Shown: positions 15,471-25,427, numbered from the stretch's first letter. The stretch: 36,566 nt of DNA from Bacillota bacterium (GCA_021799435.1 JAJZAN010000025.1:1-36566), one strand, 5' to 3'. Numbers and translations: made by a program. Notes: a model not told the origin generated them from the sequence alone.

Positions 15471-17855
15471 GTGAAGTGCCCCCAGTGCGGTCGTGTCAAC
15501 ACCGCCCAGTCCCGTTTTTGCCGCTTTTGCGGGACCGTCTTGGCGCGCCCCAAACGCCATTTGCGCTGGGGTCGCCTGAGTGCCGTCACAGGCGTGGCCT
15601 GGCTCGTTGTCGGCGGCGGGTATCTCTATTCCACCACCCGCCACTTGCCGTCGGTCAACCACTTGGTGACTACGATGGATAGTTCGCCCTCTTCCCTGGT
15701 GTATGACGCCAGTGGCCAAGTCATTGCCCGTTTAGGCCGGCCTGACCACCACCTCACCCCCATCAACGCCATCAGCCCCAACATGAAAACCGCCATCGTC
15801 GCGATCGAAGACCATTCGTTCTATCACAACCCCGGCTTCGATTTGCGCTCCATCGCCCGTGCAGCATGGGTAGACCTGGTGCACCATTCCGCTGTGCAGG
15901 GAGCCAGCACCATTACTGAACAACTGGCTAAGGACTTATACCTCAGCGACCAGAAATCCCTGAAACGCAAAATTCAGGAGTTTGTGATTGGCCTAGACCT
16001 GGCCCACCGCTACAGCAAGGCGGAAATTTTAGACATGTACCTGAATGAGGTGTACTTCGGACAAGGAGCGGACGGTATCCGGGCGGCCGCCCACGTCTAC
16101 TTCGACACCACCCCCGCCAAACTCAGCCTAGCGCAAGCCACGATGCTGGCAGGACTGCCCCAGGCTCCCTCGCTCTACGACCCGCTGGTCAACCCCAAGC
16201 TGGCCAAAGCCCGCCAAGCGCAAGTCGTGGCGGCCCTGGTTCGCTATGACGGCATGAGCGCAGCCGAGGGCCAGCACATCCTGGAGGCCCCCCTCCACTT
16301 GCATCCGGAACCGGTCGAGAAGGCCCAGAACGGATTCCCCGACCCCTGGTACATCGACCAGGTGGTGACCGAGCTGCGGGCCCATGGCATGCCCATGAAC
16401 CAAATCCTGAACGGCGGACTGCACATTCACACGGCACTGCGCCCCAAGGTCTACAGTTTGGCTCAGCAAGCGGTCGATCAATGGATGTCCAAGAACTTTG
16501 GGGCCTCTTCGAAACTGTATCCTGACCACCAGGCAGCCGTCGTGGTGGAGAATCCGCATAATGGCCATGTCTGGGCCATCATCGGCGGGCGGCGCCACTT
16601 TACGTTTTTGCAGGACAACTTGGCCATTAATGCCTCGCGCTCCACCGGCTCTGCCATCAAGCCGCTGCTCGACTATGCGCCGGCGTTGGCGCGCGGCTAT
16701 ACCCAAATGTCCGTGATCCAAGACGTTCCCATTTTCAAAAACGTGGATCACCAAACCTGGTGGCCCGAGAACGACAATTACCTCTATCGAGGGTATATGG
16801 ACTTGAGAGACGCTCTGGCCATTTCCGACAATGACGTGGCAGTGCACCTGCTCAACCGCATCGGCATCCCCTATGCCGTAAAATTTCTGCAGCAACGGTT
16901 TGGCATCTCCGTTCCCGCCGCCCAATCACAGGGGCTCGGCATGGCTTTAGGGGTCGACACCAATCTGCTCGATCTGACCTGCGGCTATGCCGCCATCGAT
17001 AATGCCGGCACCCGCGTCCAGCCGGTCTTTGTCACCCGCGTCACCGCGGGGAAGAAAGTGCTCTTTGACGCCCATCCGGCCGCCACGCCGGCCGTGAGCG
17101 CGGATCAGGCGGCCATCCTCACCCAAATGATGGAGCGGGTCCTGTACCCCAAGCCATTGCCCTCCATTGGTCCCAATGCGTTCACCACCGGCTATTTGCT
17201 GGGCGTCGGCCGACCCGCAGCCGCGAAAAGCGGCACCAACAACAATGAGGCTGACGCCTGGTTTGTCGGTTTTGAGCCGCAAATGGTGGTCGGCGTTTGG
17301 GAAGGCGACCGGCTCGGCGAAATTGCCCAACCTTATACCGCAAGCAATATGGGACCCGCATACGGCGCCGTGGCAGCCGGACCCATTTGGAAGCAGGTGA
17401 TGCAATCCGTCAATCAGGCCTTGCATCTGAAGCCCGAAGCATTCGCGCGGCCGCCCGGTCTAGTGTATGTGCCGCGGGTCAGCATCACCTCCGGCACACT
17501 GCCCAGCCGCTACACGCCCAAGAGTGAGATCCAGGGAGCCTGGTTTATCCGGGGAACGCAACCCAGATCGCACGATACCACCTGGTATCCGGTACGGGTG
17601 AGCGCCTTGGATCCCTCCGTGCTTTGGGAGCCCGGCTGCGGCCCCAACATCACTCGCGTCGCGTTGACCCGAGAATCAGACTGGCACCCCGGCGTGCCCA
17701 AGCCCTGGGACGCAGCTCAGTGGGCGCCCACGGCGCGGTGCCAGCCTTTGCAAGGGCCCCCCGGATTTCGGCACGGAAAAGGCTTCCCCCCGCATCGGCC
17801 AGGTCATGGCCAGGCTCGGGGCGGACCGCCGGGGACCAGCCCCGGCAACCACTAA
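15471..17855 (+). CDS. class A penicillin-binding protein with N-terminal zinc ribbon
   Basis: Bifunctional peptidoglycan synthase: glycan polymerisation plus peptide cross-linking. An unusual cytoplasmic zinc ribbon comes first (Cys 3, 6, 17, 20), then a membrane anchor at about 36-53. The GT51 glycosyltransferase follows (catalytic Glu in EDHSFYHNPGFD from 113; GASTITEQL; a KAEILDMYLNEVYFGQG block), then the transpeptidase with SAIK (394-397), SDN (452-454) and KSGT (586-589). The C-terminal tail past about 700 is Pro/Gly-rich. GTG at 15471 has GAGGTGG 5 bases upstream; the frame extends back to 15396 without a ribosome site. The predicted length is 794 aa. It probably works with the upstream hydrolase in wall growth. 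Confidence 0.92.
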   Translation: MKCPQCGRVNTAQSRFCRFCGTVLARPKRHLRWGRLSAVTGVAWLVVGGGYLYSTTRHLPSVNHLVTTMDSSPSSLVYDASGQVIARLGRPDHHLTPINAISPNMKTAIVAIEDHSFYHNPGFDLRSIARAAWVDLVHHSAVQGASTITEQLAKDLYLSDQKSLKRKIQEFVIGLDLAHRYSKAEILDMYLNEVYFGQGADGIRAAAHVYFDTTPAKLSLAQATMLAGLPQAPSLYDPLVNPKLAKARQAQVVAALVRYDGMSAAEGQHILEAPLHLHPEPVEKAQNGFPDPWYIDQVVTELRAHGMPMNQILNGGLHIHTALRPKVYSLAQQAVDQWMSKNFGASSKLYPDHQAAVVVENPHNGHVWAIIGGRRHFTFLQDNLAINASRSTGSAIKPLLDYAPALARGYTQMSVIQDVPIFKNVDHQTWWPENDNYLYRGYMDLRDALAISDNDVAVHLLNRIGIPYAVKFLQQRFGISVPAAQSQGLGMALGVDTNLLDLTCGYAAIDNAGTRVQPVFVTRVTAGKKVLFDAHPAATPAVSADQAAILTQMMERVLYPKPLPSIGPNAFTTGYLLGVGRPAAAKSGTNNNEADAWFVGFEPQMVVGVWEGDRLGEIAQPYTASNMGPAYGAVAAGPIWKQVMQSVNQALHLKPEAFARPPGLVYVPRVSITSGTLPSRYTPKSEIQGAWFIRGTQPRSHDTTWYPVRVSALDPSVLWEPGCGPNITRVALTRESDWHPGVPKPWDAAQWAPTARCQPLQGPPGFRHGKGFPPHRPGHGQARGGPPGTSPGNH

Positions 17856-17956
17856 TCCCATGCTTTGCTGTCGATTCAGCCAACTGGTGGCGTTGTGACC
17901 ATGACCGGCGCTAGCTTTTTCGGCCCTGGCTGGCATCCATGGCACTGAGCGTCCCG

Positions 17957-20900
17957 TCATTCCGTGGAGATTTCTTGATCCATCTGCTCTCGGAGCGGTA
18001 CGACCTTTACAAAGTTCCGATCTAAGTCTGCCTCGAGCTCCATAATCCCGGCGGCCCGATCCTCTTGACCGCTGGCATGGAGTGCGGATCGAGCCTGCTG
18101 CAACAAGTCGGCAACGGCTCGGCTGTCCTCCGGAGCCAGAGACTCGATGGACACCTTGGCCGATCTTGCCAGGCGCGATTGGAGGAAGGATCGGGTCAAA
18201 CCCTGGGCGGGATCATGACGCAGATAGATAACCCCACCGGTCATGCCGGCCGCCAGCCAAGGTCCTGGATCGCCCAGCACCAGCGCTTCACCGCGGGTCA
18301 TATATTCGAAGCCAAAACCCTTGATGCTGGCGCTGTCCCACCCACTGCGGCTCTGTACTGGGGACGGCACCCCGTCTGCCAAGATCACCACCTGAGCGCC
18401 AGCCAAGCGCACCCCCGCCCGGGCGTCTGCAGCTCCTTGCACCACGACCACACCCGCCTGGGCTCCGTAGGCCAAGCTCTTGCCCGCGTGGCCGCCCCAT
18501 CGCCCCCGCTTCATGACCCAAATGTGTCCGCCGGATGCACCTTTTCCGACCCCATCTTGTGCGCCCCCAACAGCCAGACAGGTCACGCCCTCGGTCAGGA
18601 ATGCTCCGAACCCCTGCCCTGCCACGCCGTCGAACCGCACTTGTTCTGAGAAGGACTGAAGCCCGAGGCGCCGGCTGGATTGGAGCACCCCGGCCATGCG
18701 GCGGCCCGTCGATGGGGTATGTGCCGCGTTTCGGCGTTCCTTTGAATCTGCCTGAACCGCCACCGCCCAGGAGGGTCCGGCAACTTCCGACACCAAAAGC
18801 GCCTGGTTATCCTCCGCCAAGGATTCCAACCAGGGCATAAAGTCCAGCAACTCGTGCGCTCCCCACTGCGAGAGCCACTGCCAGCGCCCCACCGCCTCCG
18901 CCACAGACGCGGCCCCGAGGTGCCGCATACGCTCCTCGAGATGGACTGCCAATCCTCGAAAAAATGCCACCAGATTCTCTACCGCCGATTCCATCTCCTG
19001 CGGCTGAAATCGTTTGAGGCCGCGTTCCCGAGCTTCCTCAACGCTCCTCACTTGAGTGGCGATGCCCACATGGCAGGTGTCTTGCTGACAGTGCCGACAG
19101 ATCGTGCACCCCAGCGCGGTCATGGCCATGGTGCCAAACCCTATTCGATTGGCCCCCAGCAGTATCAGCTTCAGCACATCGTCGGCGGTACGCACACCGC
19201 CATCCGCCCAAATCTCTACGGCATGCCGCACGCCGGCCGACACCAAAGCCTGATGGACCAGGGGGACACCGATATCTGAGGGCAGGCCGACGTGGCGCAA
19301 AGCATGCATCCGGGCAGCCCCCGTCCCGCCATCAAATCCGGATAGATTGATGACATCGGCCCCAGCCTTCACGATGCCAACCGCAATGGTACCGATGTTC
19401 GGCACCACCGGCACCTTGACCACCACCTGGAGATGGGGATTTACGGTCTTCAATTCGTCGATTAACTGGCGCAAGTCCTCGATGGAGTACAGGTCATGGT
19501 TGTTGCTGGGAGAAATCAAATCGATCCCGACTTGTGCATGACGAGCGCGCGCCACCTCAACAGAGACTTTGCGCCCTGGAAGGTGTCCACCCTCCCCAGG
19601 CTTAGCCCCTTGGCCAATTTTAATCTCCACATAAGATGCGCCCTGGAGCAACGCCGCATTGATGCCAAATCGTCCCGACGCCACTTGATATCCCCGCCAA
19701 GGCACGTACTGCCCCACCATGTCCGGAAGCTCTCCGCCCTCCCCGTTCATGGCGATGATATTGAGGCGCTTGGCAGCCTCCGCATACGCTCGAAAAGCAC
19801 TCTCCCCTTGAGAGCCAAAGGACATCGAGGCGATAACGAACGGATAGGAGTGGCCGCCCGCTGCCAGCGATACCGAGGCAGCCGGGCGAACCCCATGTCG
19901 GCGAAAAGCCAAGGTGTGGCGAATCTGCTGAGGCATTTGCCGCTCCAAATCGGCCATAGCCTGGTGGAACTGATCCGTTTGCATGCTGCCGCTCACCAAC
20001 TGGTGGACCACCTTGTACACGCGGGTATTGAAATGCGGGAGAAACCGGGGCTGAGCGTCTGACTCGATGAGGTCCAAGCGGATTTCTCGTATGTGTTCCC
20101 GGCGCCTTTCCCATGTTTCGAGCGGCGGCGCGGCATAGGTCGGAATCTCCAGCAGGGCGGCAATGTCCTCGGGAAGTCCAATGGACGAGAAATTGCGCCC
20201 ATATCCAGCCAGCCAATGCGTTCCCATCGTTGATAGGATCTTCTCGAGCCCGTGATTCAGCACCTGGATCGATAGGCGCGGTCCAGCAGCACGCCACAAG
20301 GCATATGGCACCAGGGCATCGGCTCCCAACCCCAGCAGCACCGCCGCATCATGAAGATTCCGGATCATGCCGCTCCGCACCACCAAAGACGTCCTGCGTC
20401 TCATCCCGGTCTGCTGCAGTTCCTGTTCTACTGCGGCCACAGCTAAAGTGGGATCGAGCGCCAGGGATTGTCGGCGCTGATACGCGCCACCATCATCCAA
20501 GATTAGCAACGACGCTCCTGCCTTGATGGCTGCCACCGCCTGACGGCCAACCTCTCGAGCCGCATCGAGTTCCCGCTTTCCCTGCTCCCAGAAAAGGTTG
20601 AGGACTGAGGTTCGGCCCCGAAACACCTGCTGCAGGCTCTCCAGCTCCGAATCCTGAAGCCACGGATGGTCGAGACGAATTACGGGACCTTCCGGCGCCC
20701 GCTCCAGACGCGACGGCCTGCCACCAATCCAGGTGGTCAAATGAAAGTGCTCCCCCTCCCGCTCTCGGTCGAGAGCGGGGTTGGTGACCACCGCCACGGT
20801 TTCCTGGAGATAGTCCGAAATCGTCACCACACCGGACGACAAGGCCGCCAAGGGGCTGTCGAATCCCAACGAACCCACTGGCTCTTGGCCCGTTTCTACC

Positions 20901-22201
20901 CAGGCCTTGACCATCTGCAAGTCATCGCGCGTCCAGCCATCGGCAGTACTCTGCCATGCCTGCACCGGGAGCGTTGCTCGGGTGTCGCTGGGTGGTGCTG
21001 GGAGGGTCTTTGGCCACGGGGAGTTCGCGACGCGGGACAACAGAGAGGCTTCAATATCCTCCGTTCTGAGAGTGGTCAGTGGTCCCTGGTCCTGCCAAGA
21101 CCACGCCACCACCTCTCCCGCGCCAATCATGCGCGGCTCAGCAATCCACACATCGGGCGGAACGACGCCAACTTCTGACGAGAGGACAACGGCTTCCGAT
21201 GTCTCCACAATCCACAGCGGCCGCAGCCCCATCGCATCGACGGCTGCCACCAGTTCCGAGCCGTTGGTGGCCACCAGTGCATGCGGGCCTTGCACCACCG
21301 GCTGCCAAAAGAGTTGCAGGCGCGCGAAGGCCTCCTGCCAGGGCAGCGGCCAGGTGCTCACTATGGCCGGGGACGGAGCGCTGAGCATCCGCATCGTTTC
21401 CGCCAAAGTGAGATGGTAGCGCGCGGATAGTTGGCAGAGGGCGTAATCCATGGTTTGAGAATCGCTGCCGGCATCGATAGGGTCGAACCCGAGTCCGGAC
21501 AACTCTCGGCGCACCCGCCCAATGGTGTTGATTTCCCCATTATGAGCCAAGCTGAGAAAAGGCTGCACCCGATGCAATTGCGTCGTGGTATTAGTGGAAA
21601 AGCGGTTATGGCCTACCACGACGCGCGGATAGAACGCATCACCCCAGAGCCGGCGGCCGTGGCGAGCCAGCGCCCGGCTGTCTCCGCGCACTTTCAGTGC
21701 GGACACGTGCGGGCCCCATGCGGCAATTTGCCCGGGGAAGGATGACGCCAGCCGCTCCAGAATCTCCCAATCGGGGGTTTCCGTGCCGTCACGATGGCGG
21801 CGCTCGTCGGCCAAAGCCACCGTCCAAATCCCTTCGGCGCCGTCGACCACATCCCAATGTCCGGCCAGCAGGACAAAGCCCTCAGAAGACAAGAGGGCCT
21901 TCAGGCGCTCCTGGGCTGCGTGTTCCTCGGCGATAGCAATGGATAAACTCAAAAAGGTGGTTGCAGGTCTTAGGTTATCGGCCGCCAGACGACGCTCCCA
22001 GACGTGGCGGGGCGCCGAGACGAGCAAGCCCGTTCCATCAGACTTGCCGTTTAGATAACCGGCACGATGTTCCATCGCTTGAAGGGCCTCTAGCGCGGCA
22101 ACCCATAGCGGTACGGCTGAACGCGCGGCCGGATTTTTCAGTACGGCTGCGTAGACGGCACAGGAATCGAATTCCTGAGCGATGCGACGGGTTCTCTGCA
22201 T
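17957..22201 (-). CDS. gltB: glutamate synthase large subunit
   Basis: Transfers the amide nitrogen of glutamine to 2-oxoglutarate. The N-terminal class II glutamine amidotransferase has its Cys14 nucleophile in EFDSCAVYAA, exposed after cleavage of a short propeptide, with HNRFSTNT and AHNGEINT downstream. The central and FMN domains follow (NGEGGE, GQGAKPGEGGHLPG, SPSNNHDLYSIEDL). The 3Fe-4S motif is Cx5Cx4C in CTICRHCQQDTC, and the C-terminal beta-helix is Gly-rich. ATG at 22201 has AGGAGG 9 bases upstream. The predicted length of 1414 aa is slightly short but all domains are present. No gltD lies nearby. CodY, encoded in this window, regulates such genes in some relatives; no CodY site was seen. 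Confidence 0.95.
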   Translation of the reverse strand: MQRTRRIAQEFDSCAVYAAVLKNPAARSAVPLWVAALEALQAMEHRAGYLNGKSDGTGLLVSAPRHVWERRLAADNLRPATTFLSLSIAIAEEHAAQERLKALLSSEGFVLLAGHWDVVDGAEGIWTVALADERRHRDGTETPDWEILERLASSFPGQIAAWGPHVSALKVRGDSRALARHGRRLWGDAFYPRVVVGHNRFSTNTTTQLHRVQPFLSLAHNGEINTIGRVRRELSGLGFDPIDAGSDSQTMDYALCQLSARYHLTLAETMRMLSAPSPAIVSTWPLPWQEAFARLQLFWQPVVQGPHALVATNGSELVAAVDAMGLRPLWIVETSEAVVLSSEVGVVPPDVWIAEPRMIGAGEVVAWSWQDQGPLTTLRTEDIEASLLSRVANSPWPKTLPAPPSDTRATLPVQAWQSTADGWTRDDLQMVKAWVETGQEPVGSLGFDSPLAALSSGVVTISDYLQETVAVVTNPALDREREGEHFHLTTWIGGRPSRLERAPEGPVIRLDHPWLQDSELESLQQVFRGRTSVLNLFWEQGKRELDAAREVGRQAVAAIKAGASLLILDDGGAYQRRQSLALDPTLAVAAVEQELQQTGMRRRTSLVVRSGMIRNLHDAAVLLGLGADALVPYALWRAAGPRLSIQVLNHGLEKILSTMGTHWLAGYGRNFSSIGLPEDIAALLEIPTYAAPPLETWERRREHIREIRLDLIESDAQPRFLPHFNTRVYKVVHQLVSGSMQTDQFHQAMADLERQMPQQIRHTLAFRRHGVRPAASVSLAAGGHSYPFVIASMSFGSQGESAFRAYAEAAKRLNIIAMNGEGGELPDMVGQYVPWRGYQVASGRFGINAALLQGASYVEIKIGQGAKPGEGGHLPGRKVSVEVARARHAQVGIDLISPSNNHDLYSIEDLRQLIDELKTVNPHLQVVVKVPVVPNIGTIAVGIVKAGADVINLSGFDGGTGAARMHALRHVGLPSDIGVPLVHQALVSAGVRHAVEIWADGGVRTADDVLKLILLGANRIGFGTMAMTALGCTICRHCQQDTCHVGIATQVRSVEEARERGLKRFQPQEMESAVENLVAFFRGLAVHLEERMRHLGAASVAEAVGRWQWLSQWGAHELLDFMPWLESLAEDNQALLVSEVAGPSWAVAVQADSKERRNAAHTPSTGRRMAGVLQSSRRLGLQSFSEQVRFDGVAGQGFGAFLTEGVTCLAVGGAQDGVGKGASGGHIWVMKRGRWGGHAGKSLAYGAQAGVVVVQGAADARAGVRLAGAQVVILADGVPSPVQSRSGWDSASIKGFGFEYMTRGEALVLGDPGPWLAAGMTGGVIYLRHDPAQGLTRSFLQSRLARSAKVSIESLAPEDSRAVADLLQQARSALHASGQEDRAAGIMELEADLDRNFVKVVPLREQMDQEISTE

Positions 22202-22548
22202 GAACCGCCACCTCCTCCTGAATAGACTGGAACAATACCCGCTTGGCGCGTCGGGCAAGAAACGACCTTTATCAATTTAAAGCACTAATGTGCCATGGCA
22301 ACTCTGAGATCGAACTCATCAGCGTAGGGAACGAGTCTCGAGTATATGAAACGCCTGTGCGAATGGAGGAAATATCACGGTGAGGTCAACAATTGGAAAC
22401 ACCAGGCAATGCAACAATAATACAGATATGCGCATAAATTTGCAAACACTTCTTCATGCCTTGGCTAGTCCCGTTTTCCCTGAATGACGCCAAACGCTGC
22501 TTATGCCCCCGCTGCCTGATTTTGCCACGTTCGCCGTTTGTTTAAGCA

Positions 22549-22592
22549 GTTTCGCCAAATTTTAACCTGGAGGTCACCGAATCTTAACAGCC
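22549..22592 (+). promoter_or_regulatory. PhoP-box-like array, four 11-bp repeats
   Basis: TTCGCC, TTAACC, GTCACC and TTAACA (starting at 22551, 22562, 22573 and 22584) occur every 11 bases with 5-base gaps. The B. subtilis PhoP consensus is TT(A/T/C)ACA repeated with about 5-base gaps. The array lies 60-100 bases ahead of the response-regulator gene, suggesting autoregulation by a PhoP-type protein. Confidence 0.6.
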
Positions 22593-22614
22593 TGGCATTA
22601 GTCTGAGTTCACGG

Positions 22615-22628
22615 TCGACACATGTCGA
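22615..22628 (+). promoter_or_regulatory. inverted repeat ahead of the response-regulator gene
   Basis: TCGACA and TGTCGA are perfect inverted arms separated by two bases, just before the GGAGGTGG ribosome site. It could be an operator or a small leader hairpin. No owner is known. Confidence 0.3.
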
Positions 22629-22652
22629 TAAATCGGACGGAGGTGGTCCGCG

Positions 22653-23333
22653 ATGAATCGAACCATTCTCGTAGTCGATGATGAACCCAACATTCTAACG
22701 CTGGTCCAGTTCCCATTGGAGCGCGAGGGATATCACGTCCTGACCGCCTTAAACGGTATGGAAGCGCTTGAACTCTTTCGCACCCAGACTCCCGATCTGG
22801 TGGTTTTGGACCTGATGCTGCCCAGTCTCTCCGGGCTCGAGGTTCTGCGCCAACTGCGCCAAGAAAGCAATGTTCCCGTGATGATGCTGACCGCCCGCAA
22901 GGAGGAGGTGGACCGGATTGTCGGCTTGGAAATGGGCGCTGACGACTATGTGGTCAAACCTTTTTCGGTGCGCGAACTGGTCGCCCGCATCAAAGCCATC
23001 CTGAGACGGAACACCCCGTCAGCGAGTGCCGACGTGCTCTCCATGCACGGACTGACCGTCGAAGTGCCGCAGCATTTGGTCTCCTACCGCGGGGAGCCGC
23101 GCCACATCACCCGGAAGGAATTCGAGATTCTCACCCTCTTGCTGAGCAACCCTGGACGGGTGTTTACCCGCCAGCAACTGCTGACCGAAGTGTGGGGATA
23201 TGAGATCGCGGATGATACCCGGACCGTCAATGTGCATATCAAAAACCTCCGCGAAAAGCTCAAAGAAGCCGGTGACCTCATCGAAACGGTTCGCGGAGTC
23301 GGCTATCGCTTCAAGGGGCACGGCACTTCATAG
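22653..23333 (+). CDS. OmpR/PhoB-family response regulator, PhoP candidate
   Basis: Two-component transcription regulator, 226 aa. The receiver domain (1-120) has D9/D10, the phosphorylation site D53 (VVLDLMLP), T80 and K102 (VVKPFS). The C-terminal winged helix (about 130-223) carries ITRKEFEILTLLLSNPGRVFTR split over 145-167 and VNVHIKNLREKL, with the final RGVGYRF, all typical of the PhoB/OmpR class. GGAGGTGG precedes the ATG. No histidine kinase is adjacent. PhoP-box-like repeats upstream and the pst genes nearby make a phosphate-response role likely, but the name is inferred. Its stop overlaps the opposing FUSC gene by 6 bases. Confidence 0.9.
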   Translation: MNRTILVVDDEPNILTLVQFPLEREGYHVLTALNGMEALELFRTQTPDLVVLDLMLPSLSGLEVLRQLRQESNVPVMMLTARKEEVDRIVGLEMGADDYVVKPFSVRELVARIKAILRRNTPSASADVLSMHGLTVEVPQHLVSYRGEPRHITRKEFEILTLLLSNPGRVFTRQQLLTEVWGYEIADDTRTVNVHIKNLREKLKEAGDLIETVRGVGYRFKGHGTS

Positions 23334-25427
23334 ACCGCCGCGGGAACTCTTCGCCACATCCGGCATCAGACGCCCCATTCGGAGAAGCGGCCGGGCCCTG
23401 CTGCTCTCCGCGGCATCCGGATCGAAGAGCGGCGCCAATACGTCGCGACCAGACTCGAAAAAGTCCTGGGCTTGTCCTTGGACCATCGACGCCGCCCAGG
23501 CTCCCAAAAATTCCGCCGCCCGTGCTCCAGCCTCCCAAGTTCCCGGGTTGTCCCGACGAATGTGCACCGCCAAGGCACGCGCGTGAGCAGTGAGGGCGGT
23601 GTATAAAGTCATGCGATGACTAGAACTCGACTTAAAGCCCCAAGACAAGGGCGGCGTCACAGGATTGGACACCTGTTCCAGTTGCCGGCGCCGATCCTCC
23701 AGACGCCGCACCATCGCGTCTAAATTGGCTTCTTTTTCTTTGCCGCGGAACTGCTCAGACGCAGCTTTGAGAAACTGCGCCAAATCTTCCAAGAAATTTC
23801 GGCGGACGGATTCCACGGTGTCCTTGGTCGACAGCGGCACCACTAGAGCCGCCACCACAAATCCCGCCGCCGCCCCGACCAGAGTCTCTTCCAGACGCAA
23901 CACCATAAGACCGGCCGAAAACTCGTGCAGAACACTGTATAGTTGGCCCAGCATGATGGTAATGAAAAAAGTCATCATGGCATAGGCGACTCGCATCCAA
24001 TAGATTCCCAGGAACATCGACAGCACGACCGTCACCACCACCCAGCTGGCATGTCCGGCTGTCACCTCAGCCAATCCCACAGCCGCTACCAAGCCAGCCA
24101 AGGTGCCAATCACGCGGTTGAGCCCCTTCAGCATGGCCTCCGACCGGGTGGCTGTGCCCGCCGACATGATAAATGCGGCAATAACGGCCCAATAATATCG
24201 CTCCGGCGAAAGCCAACGCCCCGCCAAAATGGCCAGACCTCCCGAAACCGCCACCTGCACCGCTTGTCGGATAGGAAGCGCCATCCGGGCCAAAGGGTTC
24301 CAGCGATGGCCTCGCGCCCGGACGGCCTGCGCCGCCGCGGGAGAGCCTGGCAATCCACCCATGAACAGCGTGACCATGGGCTGAAAGCCGGTCTCGTCGC
24401 GAAGCGGCATATCGTGTTCCCGGCGGTATCGCCAGTCGCTGCGCGAGTCGATAAGCTCGACTATCGCGGTGCCGAATTCGCCCGCCAGCACCTGATGCTC
24501 CCCCTCCGACCCGCACAGTTCACAGGCCGCCTTCCGAGCCAACCCCTCGTGTCCCTCGAGAAGCCAATCCAGCACCCGCCCCGCGTCCTCCGCCACAGAT
24601 CCCCCCACCTCGGCCAGGAGAGCCCCCGAGCGGCTCACCTCGTCCAATAAATGCTCAATGTCAATCAAATGCTGACGCAGCGCCGCTCCCGACCAGTCGA
24701 CCGGCAGTGCCCTAGGCTCCGCCGACCAGCCTTCCACGTAAAGGGCTGCCTCCGCCACCTGAGTCGTGCGGGAGCGGAGCCGCTGCAATGCCCCGTCTCG
24801 CATCTCCGGCGCCTCGACCACCACATCCCGCACCGCCTGCAGGACTGCCCGCGCGCGAAGTCTGAAAGCGTCCAACGTCCTGGTCATCGCCCGCTCCGGA
24901 TGCGCCCTGAGCACCGTCACATGCAACAGCAGCACCCACGCGGTCCCCACGATGACGGCCGCCAACAAGGCAGGCAGTTGGGCGAAACGGGCTCCCGTGA
25001 AGGAGGCAAAGAAATAGCCCATCCATCCCATAAATCCATAGAAAAAGAAGGGCGGCCCGAAACGGCGAATCGCGACAGCCACGAACATCACCACAACAAA
25101 CAGTCCCAAGCTGAGGTCGGTGTTAAAGGAACCCAAAGCCCCCAGACCCATCCCGCTCCCCATCGCCACCGGAAAAAACACCGCCCGCCTCATCGCCGTT
25201 TTGATCGGCAAGGCAGCCAGGGCCAGACTGCCTTGCATCGCCACCACCGACCCCATCAGCATAGCGACAATGACAGCCGGGCCCTGCAGGTGATTGAGAC
25301 GCGCGAAACCATACTCCACGCCCAATGCTCCGCCCATCGCGAAAGCCGCGGAAAGAGCCGATTCCAGCCGGGTTAGTCCCGGATCGGACGCCACCACCCA
25401 TACCAGCGCCCGCCTTATCACCGTCAT
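23328..25427 (-). CDS. FUSC-family membrane protein (aromatic-acid-exporter-like)
   Basis: An integral membrane protein of about 699 aa built as two halves. A hydrophobic N-terminal block of about six membrane segments is followed by a long soluble region (about 175-390), then a second membrane block (about 395-545) with RYYWAVIAAFIM and RVIGTLAGLVAAV, the signature of the FUSC/ArAE domain, and a soluble C-terminal tail. Such proteins are linked to export of aromatic or fusaric-acid-type compounds, but the substrate here is unknown. ATG at 25427 (MTVIRRAL) has GGGGG 9 bases upstream; ATG at 25442 lacks a ribosome site. The C terminus converges with and overlaps the response-regulator gene. 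Confidence 0.85.
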   Translation of the reverse strand: MTVIRRALVWVVASDPGLTRLESALSAAFAMGGALGVEYGFARLNHLQGPAVIVAMLMGSVVAMQGSLALAALPIKTAMRRAVFFPVAMGSGMGLGALGSFNTDLSLGLFVVVMFVAVAIRRFGPPFFFYGFMGWMGYFFASFTGARFAQLPALLAAVIVGTAWVLLLHVTVLRAHPERAMTRTLDAFRLRARAVLQAVRDVVVEAPEMRDGALQRLRSRTTQVAEAALYVEGWSAEPRALPVDWSGAALRQHLIDIEHLLDEVSRSGALLAEVGGSVAEDAGRVLDWLLEGHEGLARKAACELCGSEGEHQVLAGEFGTAIVELIDSRSDWRYRREHDMPLRDETGFQPMVTLFMGGLPGSPAAAQAVRARGHRWNPLARMALPIRQAVQVAVSGGLAILAGRWLSPERYYWAVIAAFIMSAGTATRSEAMLKGLNRVIGTLAGLVAAVGLAEVTAGHASWVVVTVVLSMFLGIYWMRVAYAMMTFFITIMLGQLYSVLHEFSAGLMVLRLEETLVGAAAGFVVAALVVPLSTKDTVESVRRNFLEDLAQFLKAASEQFRGKEKEANLDAMVRRLEDRRRQLEQVSNPVTPPLSWGFKSSSSHRMTLYTALTAHARALAVHIRRDNPGTWEAGARAAEFLGAWAASMVQGQAQDFFESGRDVLAPLFDPDAAESSRARPLLRMGRLMPDVAKSSRGGL

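Larger units (their letters stand above)
22202..22652. other. divergent intergenic region between gltB and the response regulator
   Basis: About 450 bases without a gene. It holds the gltB ribosome site, a perfect 10-bp palindrome TGCCATGGCA (22291-22300), the PhoP-box-like array (22549-22592) and the inverted repeat at 22615-22628. A clear sigma-A promoter for gltB was not found; TTGCCC with TATTGT about 45 bases ahead of the ATG has a short 15-base spacer. Confidence 0.5.

Noticed and set aside
17828-17846. GCCGGGG/CCCCGGC hairpin at the end of the PBP gene
   Set aside because: It lies inside the last codons and is not followed by a T-run, so it is not called a terminator.
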